64,000 nt of DNA from Streptomyces sp. ISL-1 (GTDB taxonomy: Bacteria > Actinomycetota > Actinomycetes > Streptomycetales > Streptomycetaceae), in the NCBI RefSeq assembly GCF_018614585.1, contig NZ_JAGGOI010000008.1, forward strand, positions 143,908 through 207,907. Reading direction: 5' to 3'. A program made the position numbers and the translations under genes. Shown here in pieces: positions 25,901 to 33,356 of this stretch; within the stretch, counting starts at the first letter, position 1, and each line of letters opens with the position of its first letter. The notes under the pieces are model-generated. The model saw only the letters and a list, made by a program, of their open reading frames with translations, searched no databases and had not been told where the DNA came from.

Positions 25901-26918
25901 GGTCGGCGGGCAGAGCGGGCCGGCGGCGGGTGAAGGCGTCCCTGATCCGGATCCTGACCTCTTCGCCGATGGCGGGCATCGAGGTGATCCGCTGGTCGGT
26001 GATGACGGCGGTGAGTCGCTCGAAGGCGGAGAGCAGGGAGTTGGTCAGGCCCGCTTCGTCGCCGAAGGTCGCTAAGGTCTCCTCGTAGGCGTAGTAGGGC
26101 CGGTACGGAATCTCCACCGCGCCCCAGTAGGCGGTGAGGTCCTCCCCGGCGAGGCCGGTGGGGAAGCGGTCGAACTTCAGCCGGGCCAGCGCGCGTCCGG
26201 CGTCCGCCTTCTCCTTCTCGCCCTCGTCGATCCGCATCGGGACCGGGAAGATCCGGATGCCCCGCCCCCCGTACCGTTCGTCGATCTGCCGGGCCACCGC
26301 GGCGGCGCCGTCGATGGACTGGTCGCTGAGGGTGAAGCAGTCGACGAGGATGTCGGGCAGATGGACGGTGCAGATGTCGGCGATATCGCTCAGGCCGGTA
26401 CGGCTGTCGATGAGCACGTAGTCGTAATTGGCCTTCATGTCCTCGCGCAGCGCGTCGAAGAAGTGGCCGCCGCCGAGCCGGTCGTAGAAGTTGTCCCAGT
26501 CGAAGGTCGAGACGGTCGCCGAGTACTCGCGGTTCTGCTTGCCCGCGGAGACGAAGTCGAGTGTGCCTCCGTCGGGGAACTCCCAGCCGAGGCTCTCGGG
26601 GGTGAGGGAGACGGCATGCGGCTGGATGCGCGCGTAGTCGAGATGCCAGTCGTCGCGGCGCGGCTCGGGGCTGGTCGCGGCCCAGGCGTACTCGGTGATC
26701 AGATCGATGACCCCGGTGGTGGCGCCGAGCGTGGAGGGGTCGAGAAAGGGGTGGAAGAAGCGGTGCAGGCCGGGCGCTTCCAGGTCCCAGTCGACCGCCA
26801 GGACCCGCTTGCCGTTCGCGGCAAGTATCCAGGCCGTGTTGGCCAGGGCCATCGTGCGGCCCGTACCTCCCTTGTACGAGTAGAAGGTGACGATGCGTCC
26901 GTCACGACCTGCTGTCAT
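22977..26918 (-). CDS. fxsT: FxSxx-COOH system protein FxsT (ParA-like/TIR/NB-ARC/TPR)
   Basis: 1313 residues from ATG 26918 (GGAGGA upstream; 17-base overlap with fxsC). Domains in order: a MinD/ParA-type P-loop ATPase with deviant Walker A KGGTGRT at 16-22 and DWDLEAPGLHRFF (about 1-310); a TIR-like domain starting ADLFLSYVAENRMWADWVEYL (about 335-470); an NB-ARC/STAND NTPase with GLGGVGKTQVALEY near 525; and a C-terminal TPR array with repeated HPxTLxxxxNLAxxLRxxGRY units (about 900-1290). The family is the tetratricopeptide partner of FxSxx-COOH peptides. Its exact role is unknown; the architecture is that of a signal-transducing STAND protein. Confidence 0.9.
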   Translation of the reverse strand: MTAGRDGRIVTFYSYKGGTGRTMALANTAWILAANGKRVLAVDWDLEAPGLHRFFHPFLDPSTLGATTGVIDLITEYAWAATSPEPRRDDWHLDYARIQPHAVSLTPESLGWEFPDGGTLDFVSAGKQNREYSATVSTFDWDNFYDRLGGGHFFDALREDMKANYDYVLIDSRTGLSDIADICTVHLPDILVDCFTLSDQSIDGAAAVARQIDERYGGRGIRIFPVPMRIDEGEKEKADAGRALARLKFDRFPTGLAGEDLTAYWGAVEIPYRPYYAYEETLATFGDEAGLTNSLLSAFERLTAVITDQRITSMPAIGEEVRIRIRDAFTRRRPALPADLFLSYVAENRMWADWVEYLLTRAGFRVVPRDVSIERDPADPAELAAENAARTVVLLSGAYLKSAPAVELWSRAAAEDPGGGRHHLLPIRVGDVRLTTPYIDRNPVDLFRLDEVHATTALLRALDRPVQLHDSASPGPRFPGTVPKIWNAPPRNPGFTGRSVVLERMRDQLGGGMAVAAVLPQPQTLYGLGGVGKTQVALEYVHRFMADYDLVWWISSEQPDDVVAGLAELAVRLGAQGGEDMAAASQEAIDLLRRGVPSSRWLLVFDNADDPEQLKRFFPPQGPGHILVTSRNQTWSQYGDALPVDVFLREESIEHLQRRARGLSIVDADQVATAVGDLPLAVEQAAAWIAETATPVAAYLEQLREQAASVLALNQPVGYPEPVAATWNVSIERLKERSPAAVRLLQLCAFFAPEPISANLLYSKEMIDALKPYDASLQEKLVLGRVIREIGRFALAKVDQVSNSIQVHRLVQAVIRAQLTEQEQRDARHAVHRVLAGARPDDDEPIDNPETWPRFASIWPHLGTSEARFCKEPETRRLMIDRVRYLWKRGDLNAAYTLADELREIWREMLGNDDLQYLYLRFHLSNILRSQGRYVEAKELDEVTLERQQAVLGPSHPHTYMTTSGLAMDLGTLGQYGRAMELATEAHEGFSQIFHESHPRTLAAANNLALNLRMVGQYARAREIDQEVFDRRTEVLGPEHPYTLSSAMNLARDLREVGRYEDSVALLSRTYELYKEQLGRAFPGTLAAAKSLAVSLRRAGRIEDARRLTTATRNRYRAKYTSANPDSLACDLNLAADLFAAGEPVAARDLSQEVVDQYMKVPGERHPYTLAALNNLGIFQWGCGAPEAAEQLLAKASRTMREVLGENHPHALYSTINLANALADLGGLEEALEIEQRTVSRLREVLGPHHPEVLGIVSNMSVTLGLLGRKDEAARVRAETVAELQRLLGEEHALTRIARDERRVHRDLEPLSV

Positions 26919-28236
26919 CCGTGTCCTCCGCATCGGGGGCGATGTCACGCGTGTTCGGGACGAAGTGGGTGGTGCCGTATTCGGCCATCGGGCCGCGCAG
27001 CCTGGGCCGTTCGATGGGAGCGGCTCCGGCGGGCGCCGCGGGCGGGAAGACCTCGGCGTGCCGCAGATACTCCTGGGCCGCCGACTCCACCACCTGGGGC
27101 AGGATCTGGCCGAACGCCTCCATGCTGAGCACGCCTCTGGCGGCGGCCCGGCAGGCGGCCCGGCCCTGGCGCATCTGGTGGGGCATTGTGCGCTCCAGCT
27201 TCTCGACCAGCTCGGCCTCGGACACCCGGCTCTGCGGGTCGTCGCGGTTCCAGGGGACGACGACGCTCACCCAGGGTCGCGGCTCCGCGTCGAAGGCGGC
27301 GAGCCGCTCGCGCCGTTCCTCGTCCTCCAGCGCCCAGCGGTCGACGAGGAGTATCTCGGGCCGGGTGGGCGGCTGACTCAGGTCGGGTGGCGACTCATGG
27401 TCGAACGAGGAGACCGTCGCCTGGTAGTTGAGCGAGCGCACCAGGTCCTGGGCGACGTACGCCAGAGGCCGTGCCGAGTCGGGGTGGTAGGGATTCCAGT
27501 CCTGGGACTGCTTGCCGTAGTAGTCGGGTGTGCGGCCTTCGGGAAGCTCGTGACTCGTGGGCGCGGCGACGGTCACATGCATCGGGCGGGGGCCGCCGGT
27601 GGGCTTCCCGAAGGCGCTGGGCGCCTGCCGGTAGTCGACGGGGCTGCCCGAGCCGACGCGCGTAGTGTCGGCGACGCTGACAATGCGTTTGGCGAGTTCA
27701 TAGACGGCGGCCTCGTACTCCTCGGCGAATATGCGGAGTTTGATCAGCCCATAGAGGCCGTCGGTGACGTAGCGGTCGCCGAAGGCCCGGTGGTTGAACT
27801 GCAACCGTTCGGCGGGGCCGGGCAGTTGCTCCGGCGGCATCGGCACCCACAGCGCGGGGACGATCGCCTCCGCCGGTCTGTTGCTCTTGGCCTGGTGGTA
27901 GATCGCCCGCTGGGCGAAGGCGTACCACTCCTTGCCGCACATCTCGCTGGCGAAGTACCGCGGCGAGAACAGCGGCACGAACACCCGGCAGGTGGCCAGT
28001 ACTTCACCCAGACGCTCCGACCAGCCCTCGCCCGAGCGGATCTCCCGGTCCATGAACCCGGCAGGAGCACCGGCCGGAAGATCGGTCATGGCCATCACAT
28101 GGCCGCACAGATCGCGGAAGAGCCGCTCCACCCACATATCCGGATCGGGGCCCCCCGCCCCGTACCGCGGCGTATGCGCATAACTCAAAAAGAAGTACGG
28201 CCGATGGTCCGCCGTTCGCTGCGCTGAACCTGCCAC
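26902..28236 (-). CDS. fxsC: TIR-like protein FxsC of the FxSxx-COOH system
   Basis: 444 residues from GTG 28236. It starts with a TIR-like fold, PYFFLSYAHTPR near residues 13-24, with FVPLFSPRYFASEMCGKEWYAF further on, followed by a linker and a second alpha/beta domain (EILLVDRWALEDEERRERL, PWVSVVVPWNRDD) characteristic of FxsC C-termini. It lies between the AAC(3)-like gene and fxsT, overlapping the latter. The 112-base gap upstream may hold its own promoter. Whether the TIR domain hydrolyses NAD or only binds is unknown. Confidence 0.88.
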   Translation of the reverse strand: MAGSAQRTADHRPYFFLSYAHTPRYGAGGPDPDMWVERLFRDLCGHVMAMTDLPAGAPAGFMDREIRSGEGWSERLGEVLATCRVFVPLFSPRYFASEMCGKEWYAFAQRAIYHQAKSNRPAEAIVPALWVPMPPEQLPGPAERLQFNHRAFGDRYVTDGLYGLIKLRIFAEEYEAAVYELAKRIVSVADTTRVGSGSPVDYRQAPSAFGKPTGGPRPMHVTVAAPTSHELPEGRTPDYYGKQSQDWNPYHPDSARPLAYVAQDLVRSLNYQATVSSFDHESPPDLSQPPTRPEILLVDRWALEDEERRERLAAFDAEPRPWVSVVVPWNRDDPQSRVSEAELVEKLERTMPHQMRQGRAACRAAARGVLSMEAFGQILPQVVESAAQEYLRHAEVFPPAAPAGAAPIERPRLRGPMAEYGTTHFVPNTRDIAPDAEDTDDSRS

Positions 28237-28348
28237 ACGACCCCCGTCCTGTGCGAACGCCCGCCCCCACACCCAGCATCGATGAGAGACGCGAGCGAAT
28301 TAATCATTCCGGAGTCCGACACACTCCATCCCCCCGACGTTCAGTCAA

Positions 28349-29125
28349 TCAACACCGCTTTTCAGTCATCCAGCTCTCCGCATGGTCGACCGCGTCCTTG
28401 ATCGAAAACAACCTTGCGAGCCTTCCGCCCAGTTGTCCCTTCTGTTCCACGCCCCGTGAGATGGAGGCGCCGATCGCGTCGAAATCGCTGTCGTCCAGTT
28501 CGACGTCCTCGTACTCCGTCCATTCCTTACCCCCGCCGGGTCGCTGCACCACACAACGGTAGGTGCGCAGAGGCGCTCCGGTACGGTATTCGGCGAGATG
28601 GAATGCGGTGCAGACAGCGAAATCCACATTGATCATCAACACCTGTGCCCGCGCCCGGTAGAGAGCTCCGAGCGGCGAGTCGTCGCCGAGATGAGAAGTC
28701 AGCGGATGCCGGGCCAGGAGTTCCGCGGCCCGCCGCCCCAGCGCGGCGAAAGAGGTCTGTGGATGGGCGCTGCGCACGGCCCCGGCGGCGGTCCGCACCG
28801 ACTCGGCCAACCGGCCCATCCCCTGACTCCGGCTGGCCGCGGCGTCGAAGGCCGGCATTTCCGCCCGGAAGGCCGCCGCCTGCTCGGGTGTCATCCCGCG
28901 CACCCGGGCCAGGTAGGAGTGGGAGGTGTCGGAGTTCTCAGTGGTGAACGTGGGCACCACCAGCGTGCCGTCCGGGCCCAGCACGTCCAGCAGCGCGTCG
29001 CGGACGGTGTCGGCATCCAGCCCCGTGGCGTGCAAAGAGGCGTGGACGAGCAGCGTCATGCCGTCCCGCACTCCCAGCCCGCGCAGCGCGTGGGCCGGCC
29101 CGGCTCCGGATCCGGCCTCAGCCAC
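28349..29125 (-). CDS. AAC(3)-family N-acetyltransferase-like enzyme in the fxs cluster
   Basis: 258 residues from GTG 29125, which has AGAGG five bases upstream inside the fxsB end (8-base overlap). Family motifs: LLVHASLHATG, GTLVVPTFTTE, SAHPQTSFAALGRRA, GDDSPLGALY and TAFHLAEYRT, the last carrying the His/Glu region of the active site. It is placed between fxsB and fxsC and translationally coupled, so it more likely modifies or detoxifies the system's peptide product than an aminoglycoside. The acceptor is unknown. Confidence 0.85.
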   Translation of the reverse strand: MAEAGSGAGPAHALRGLGVRDGMTLLVHASLHATGLDADTVRDALLDVLGPDGTLVVPTFTTENSDTSHSYLARVRGMTPEQAAAFRAEMPAFDAAASRSQGMGRLAESVRTAAGAVRSAHPQTSFAALGRRAAELLARHPLTSHLGDDSPLGALYRARAQVLMINVDFAVCTAFHLAEYRTGAPLRTYRCVVQRPGGGKEWTEYEDVELDDSDFDAIGASISRGVEQKGQLGGRLARLFSIKDAVDHAESWMTEKRC

Positions 29126-31325
29126 GGCCGGCCTCTTTCCAGAGCTCGTCCACCAGTCGCTGCCCACTTGACGTCAGCTCCGCCGCGCGCCCCAGGGTTT
29201 CCAGCGCGCGCTCGGCCTGGTCGGCTCCGGCCGGTTCGAAGGCCGCGAGGCCCACGCGTTCGTACGCCCCCGCCAACAGCTCGGACACCGCGACGGGCTC
29301 GTCCTGCCAGGGCGCCGGGTGGCGCCAACACCCGTCCTGTGCGTAGAGATCCGTGACCTCGACCAGGGCCTGCAGCTTCGCCCGCCGGAATCCGCGCAGC
29401 AGCGCGGGCGCCAGCGCTCGGGGGCTGCCGGGCAGCGCGATTCCCAGCGCGCCGTAGCCGTGCCGGCCCAACGCCGGCTCTCCCGAGACCAGCGGCGTCA
29501 CGGTGGTCAGACAGTCCGCGGCCTCCTCAGCCTGCTCGGGTGCGGCCTGCCGCAGCAGCTCCCAAGCTCCGGCCAGCCGCTCGCCGAAGTCGGCCACCTC
29601 GCTCACGGCGAGCCGCTCCCGCACGGGGGCGCCGAAGCAGTCGCGGTACGGGTCGAGGTCGTCGAGCCGCAGAGCGGGCGCCCCCGCGCCGCCGAGCATG
29701 CGCACGGGCAGCCAGCCGTCGCTCTCCTCGCCGGTGCGTACGTGCACCGGCGCACGGCCGTCCACCCGGACCTGGAAGCCCTCATCGGCCGGGCGCACCT
29801 GCGCCTCGCCCGTCACCCCGGGGCCGGCCAGCCGCAGTTCGCCGAGCGTGGGGAGCCGGAGCCTGCCGTCCCGGTAGGGCATCCGTACGGGGAGGTCGAG
29901 CCCGCCCCGTACGACGGCTGCGGCGAGGTACGAGGCGAGCTGGAGCGCGTACGGGGCCGCCTCCGGCCGCCCCGTACGCAGCGCGGTCAGCGTGACCTGC
30001 AGCCAGGTGTGGGTGTAGGGATGGCCGTACACCGTGTCGAGCACATCGGCGTGCCCCTCCAGAGCGCCCGCCAGCTGCCAGACCTCGTCCCACCTCTCGC
30101 CGCCCCGCCCGTCGAGCTCCTGATGGACCTCGGCGAGCAGTATGCGGGTCAGGTCCTGACGCTCGGCCATCAGCACGCCCGGGTCCGTGACCGCGGGGGA
30201 CACCGTCGAGGCCGCCGTGCGCCGCTCGATGCCGCGGATCAGCGCCTCGAGGTCGGTGCAGTACACGGAGGTGTTGTCGAAGTCATTGCCGGAGCTGTAG
30301 CGGTGCGTGTAGAGCCCGCCGCCGCACGACCGTACGAGCGGACACTGCCGGCACGTCTCGCTGACTCCCGCGAGGCCCAGCTGGCGCGCCCTGACGCCGG
30401 GGTGGGCCGCGACATCGTCGAAGGGGTTCGTGAAGACGTCGAATCCGGTGGCTGCCGCGCCTTCGTAGGCGCTTTTCAGCGAGTCGACCTGCTCCAGGGT
30501 GCCGTCGGTCTCGACGACGACGAGGTCGGTGGGGGCGAGGCCGAGGGATTCGGTGAGGCTGGGGCCGCCGCCGAGCGTGGAGAGCACGGATTCGAAGAGC
30601 CGTACCGGCACGGTTCTGCCCTGCGCCTGCCAGCGGTCGAAGACCGCGAGGATCCAGTCCGCGTACGCGGTGGGTGAGCCGTCGGGGCGGGCCGGCGGGG
30701 CGTCCCAGGTGGCGTGCGGGAGCAGGAAGTCGATGAGGGGAGGGTCCAGCTCGGTGAGCGCGTCGTACACGGCGATCGGGTCGTTGGCCACGTCGATCGT
30801 GCAGAGAAGGCCGAGATAGAGGTGGCGGTAGCGCTCCTGCCGGAGCAGTTCGACGGCTCTGAGGACCAGCGGATGGCTGGTGCGTCCGTCTGCGAAGCGG
30901 CGATGGCGGTCGTTCGCGCGCCGGTCGCCGTCGAGGGAGATTCCGACCCGGACGTTGTACTCGCTGAAGAGGTCCAGGTAGCGCGTGGAGAGTTGTAAGC
31001 CGTTCGTGTGGATCCGGAGGTCGAGCTCGGCCACTCCGTCGAGGGCTCCGGTCAGCTCCTCGCAGATGCGCCGCAGTCGTGCGGGTCCTGCCAGAAGAGG
31101 CTCCCCTCCGTGCAGGATCACTGACACGGAGGGCAGGGCATGACTCTTGGCATGCTCGGCCAGTCGCAGAGCTGTCCAGGAAATCGCTTCGTCAGAGATT
31201 GCCTTTGGGCGGGTAAGCCAGCTCTGATCAGCGTGTTCATAGATATAGCAATGGTCACATGCAAGATCGCACCTGCTGTGAACCTTCAATACGATCTCGC
31301 GGAATGGGACCAGGGGTCCAGTCAT
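29118..31325 (-). CDS. fxsB: Radical SAM/SPASM peptide maturase FxsB with inactivated metallohydrolase-like extension
   Basis: 735 residues. The radical SAM cluster motif is C19-x3-C23-x2-C26 in RCDLACDHCYIY; a SPASM-type cysteine set follows near ETCRQCPLVRSCGGGLYTHRY and VYCTDLEAL. Residues about 395-735 resemble HEXXH-containing peptide-modification proteins, but the metal motif is replaced by LLRGFRRAKLQAL near 642-654, so the hydrolase half looks dead. Related FxsB enzymes form a carbon-carbon cyclophane between the Phe and Ser of the FxS motif. It begins nine bases after the fxsA stop. Confidence 0.93.
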   Translation of the reverse strand: MTGPLVPFREIVLKVHSRCDLACDHCYIYEHADQSWLTRPKAISDEAISWTALRLAEHAKSHALPSVSVILHGGEPLLAGPARLRRICEELTGALDGVAELDLRIHTNGLQLSTRYLDLFSEYNVRVGISLDGDRRANDRHRRFADGRTSHPLVLRAVELLRQERYRHLYLGLLCTIDVANDPIAVYDALTELDPPLIDFLLPHATWDAPPARPDGSPTAYADWILAVFDRWQAQGRTVPVRLFESVLSTLGGGPSLTESLGLAPTDLVVVETDGTLEQVDSLKSAYEGAAATGFDVFTNPFDDVAAHPGVRARQLGLAGVSETCRQCPLVRSCGGGLYTHRYSSGNDFDNTSVYCTDLEALIRGIERRTAASTVSPAVTDPGVLMAERQDLTRILLAEVHQELDGRGGERWDEVWQLAGALEGHADVLDTVYGHPYTHTWLQVTLTALRTGRPEAAPYALQLASYLAAAVVRGGLDLPVRMPYRDGRLRLPTLGELRLAGPGVTGEAQVRPADEGFQVRVDGRAPVHVRTGEESDGWLPVRMLGGAGAPALRLDDLDPYRDCFGAPVRERLAVSEVADFGERLAGAWELLRQAAPEQAEEAADCLTTVTPLVSGEPALGRHGYGALGIALPGSPRALAPALLRGFRRAKLQALVEVTDLYAQDGCWRHPAPWQDEPVAVSELLAGAYERVGLAAFEPAGADQAERALETLGRAAELTSSGQRLVDELWKEAGRG

Positions 31326-31334
31326 TCCGCCAGT

Positions 31335-31499
31335 CTAGAGCGCCGAGTTGAACGTGGAAGCACGCAGAGTACGGTCGGCGGCGGACGGGAGGACGCGGGC
31401 CAGCTTCCTGGCAGTATCGGTGCTGCGTACATTGATCTGCGCCAGCGGAACGCGGTTCTTCTTCGCAGCCGCGAAGGACGCGGAAGTCTGAAACGTCAT
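31335..31499 (-). CDS. fxsA: FxSxx-COOH precursor peptide FxsA
   Basis: 54 residues from ATG 31499, AAGGA upstream. The C-terminus is F-N-S-A-L before TAG, an exact FxSxx-COOH signature, directly upstream of fxsB with a nine-base gap. The core is preceded by a leader containing KKNRVPLAQINV, likely the recognition segment for the maturase. No signal peptide or cysteine. The expected modification is a three-residue Phe-to-Ser cyclophane by FxsB. The frame continues upstream to 31631 without similarity, so the short form is preferred. Confidence 0.88.
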   Translation of the reverse strand: MTFQTSASFAAAKKNRVPLAQINVRSTDTARKLARVLPSAADRTLRASTFNSAL

Positions 31500-31701
31500 G
31501 AAGGGCCGTCCTTGATGTTGTGTCCAGCACAGATACCACGCACCGTTGCGATGCCGGCGGCACGACTTTACTCTCATGGCCACTCGCAGCAACTCAGCAC
31601 GTGGAGACGGAACAAAAGAGTTGCGCCGCATTCTCGCAGGACCGTACGGAACAAGCCATTCCGCCTAAAGGGTGAAGACAAAACTGCAGACAGGGGTGCG
31701 C
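31500..31701. promoter_or_regulatory. Divergent control region between fxsA and the SLATT gene
   Basis: This 202-base gap is visibly richer in A/T than the flanking genes and must hold promoters for both directions. A GAGTTGCG motif (about 31618) and a partial inverse CGCAGCAACTC (about 31583) could be an operator, but no confident -35/-10 pair was chosen. Confidence 0.4.
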
Positions 31702-32634
31702 ATGACCGTGTTTCCCGGCCCACTGCAAAGCATGGTCTTCCGAAACACTGATCTGCCGGGTCTCTTCCACCACACGGACGCCATCGCGATCTCGCGCCAG
31801 CGTGAGGCGGTGGGAGCCACCCGCTACCAGCTGCTGCTGTTGGTCGCGGGCGCGGCCCTCGCGGCGCTGCCGTCGTCACTGAGGCTCGGCGACACCTTCC
31901 AACTCCCCGGCGCACTCAGCGCGTTGGCCTACGCCGGGGTGCTGATCCTCAGCTACCGCTCATCGAGGCGCAGAGCAAAGTCGCATTGGCAACTCAACCG
32001 CTCCGCAGCGGAGTTCATCAAGTCGATGTGCTGGCGGTACGCGGTCCATGGAGCGCCCTTCGACTCCAACTCCACCGACGCGGACGAGCTGTTCACCGTA
32101 CGGCTGGAGGAAGGGCTGCGAGAACTGACCAAGGTCGGCTGGCAGGACCCGCGCCCCAGCGCGCCGGAGGTGGCGGCCGGGGAGCTGATCACCACACCGA
32201 TGCGGCGACTGCGCGCCAAAGCCTTCAGCGTCCGCAAGGAGACGTATGTCAGGGACCGGCTGATCGAGCAGCGCAACTGGTACCACCGCCGCAAGGAGAT
32301 ATCCCGCCGCGCGACCGTGTTGTGGTCCGCCTCGATCGGGTTGCTCACCCTGCTCGCGCTGTTCTTCGCGCTGCTGCGCACCTTCTCGCTCGCCGGATCC
32401 GTCGAGATGGCGGGCCTGTTGTCCTCGGCGGCGGCCGCGTGTCTGGCGTGGAGCGAGATACGACGCCATCAACCCCTCATCGCGGCCCATGCGTTGGTGG
32501 AGGAGGACCTGGCGGCCATGCATACGGCGATGGAGACCACGGTGAGCGACGCGGAGTGGCCGTCAGCGGTGTACGAGACCGAGCGCATCGTGTCGCCCCA
32601 GCACACCGACTGGCTTGTCAGACACCGGAGTTGA
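31702..32634 (+). CDS. Tandem SLATT-domain (DUF4231-like) membrane protein
   Basis: 310 residues from ATG 31702. Two membrane-hairpin modules are seen. The first (about 40-100) is YQLLLLVAGAALAALP then ALSALAYAGVLILSYR, followed by a RSAAEFIKSMCWRYAVHGAPF helix. The second (about 185-260) begins YVRDRLIEQRNWYHRRK with two more helices. This is the SLATT pattern (SMODS- and SLOG-associating two-transmembrane domains), predicted pore-forming or membrane effectors coupled to nucleotide sensing. It converges with a SLOG gene and diverges from fxsA. Confidence 0.8.
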   Translation: MTVFPGPLQSMVFRNTDLPGLFHHTDAIAISRQREAVGATRYQLLLLVAGAALAALPSSLRLGDTFQLPGALSALAYAGVLILSYRSSRRRAKSHWQLNRSAAEFIKSMCWRYAVHGAPFDSNSTDADELFTVRLEEGLRELTKVGWQDPRPSAPEVAAGELITTPMRRLRAKAFSVRKETYVRDRLIEQRNWYHRRKEISRRATVLWSASIGLLTLLALFFALLRTFSLAGSVEMAGLLSSAAAACLAWSEIRRHQPLIAAHALVEEDLAAMHTAMETTVSDAEWPSAVYETERIVSPQHTDWLVRHRS

Positions 32635-32662
32635 AGGCAAAGCAGGACCAGTCAGTGCTCAG

Positions 32663-32735
32663 AACCAGCCGCGGTCGGAACCAGTCGCGGTCGGAGTGGG
32701 CGGGGTAGAACCGGCGGGTCAGAACCGGCGGGTCA
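32663..32735. repeat. Two sets of short tandem repeats between SLATT and SLOG genes
   Basis: AACCAGYCGCGGTCGG occurs twice at 32663-32694 and GAACCGGCGGGTCA twice at 32708-32735. The second set runs into the stop codon of the SLOG gene. No hairpin or gene explains them. Confidence 0.7.
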
Positions 32736-33218
32736 GAGCCAGTGGCGCTCAAGGCCCTCGCGCCAGATGACCGTCACGGGCTTTCCGAGGTCGCGTGCGT
32801 AATGGACGATGTCGGCCGTGCCGCCGTAGCCGCGGGCGGGACGGCCGTCCCAGACCGCGAGAAGGCGGTCGCAGTTGTCCGCGATATAGGCACCCGCCGC
32901 GTAGTAGGCCTCGTCGGTGGAGTACGGGAAGGCGAGCCGGATCTCCCGGGTGGCGCGGCTCTTGAGGCGCTGGTAGCGGGCCAGCTCGTCGGGGGCCGTG
33001 AAGCCGTCCTCGTAGTCCCCGCTGGGAATGACCACCGTCAGTTCCGCGCCGCAGGCCAGGGCGATGTCCGCGAAGAGCTGATCCGCTCCCGCCGCGAGGC
33101 TGGACAGCGCCTCCGTCGAGCCGTCGTGGCCGCAGAGCACGGCGTGCATTGCGGCACGGATATGGGCGTAGGCCTCTGCAGGGATACCTCTGTGGCCGGT
33201 CACTCCGATGCGCTTCAC
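32733..33218 (-). CDS. SLOG-domain protein
   Basis: 161 residues from GTG 33218 with GGGGAG upstream. Rossmann-like SLOG features: IGVTGHRGI at the N-terminus, LSSLAAGADQLFADIAL, a TVVIPSGDYEDGF strand and the C-terminal WDGRPARGYGGTADIVHYAR nucleotide-binding loop. SLOG proteins bind nucleotide-derived ligands and often partner with SLATT membrane proteins. The nearest SLATT gene is convergent with it. Ligand unknown. Confidence 0.8.
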   Translation of the reverse strand: MKRIGVTGHRGIPAEAYAHIRAAMHAVLCGHDGSTEALSSLAAGADQLFADIALACGAELTVVIPSGDYEDGFTAPDELARYQRLKSRATREIRLAFPYSTDEAYYAAGAYIADNCDRLLAVWDGRPARGYGGTADIVHYARDLGKPVTVIWREGLERHWL

Positions 33219-33282
33219 TGACCGCAACTCCCCGTCCCTCCATGCCGGACCGCTCTGACATCCTCTCAAAAGGGGACGCGAC

Positions 33283-33321
33283 GTCGAGCCCCCGTCCTGT
33301 CATACGGGACGGGGGCTCGAC
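33283..33321. terminator. Strong hairpin terminator downstream of the second protease gene
   Basis: A 15-bp perfect stem, GTCGAGCCCCCGTCC with GGACGGGGGCTCGAC, around a nine-base loop. It lies 36 bases after the protease stop and isolates it from the SLOG gene on the same strand. Confidence 0.88.
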
Positions 33322-33356
33322 TGCTGGCGACTGCTGCCGGCTGCGAAGGTGGTGCG

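Noticed and set aside
22977..26918. Chromosome partition role for FxsT because of its ParA-like domain
   Set aside because: The ATPase domain is fused to TIR, NB-ARC and TPR parts and lies in an fxs operon; no ParB or centromere is nearby.
28349..29125. Aminoglycoside resistance gene
   Set aside because: The family match is real, but operon position inside the fxs cluster makes antibiotic resistance an unsupported reading.
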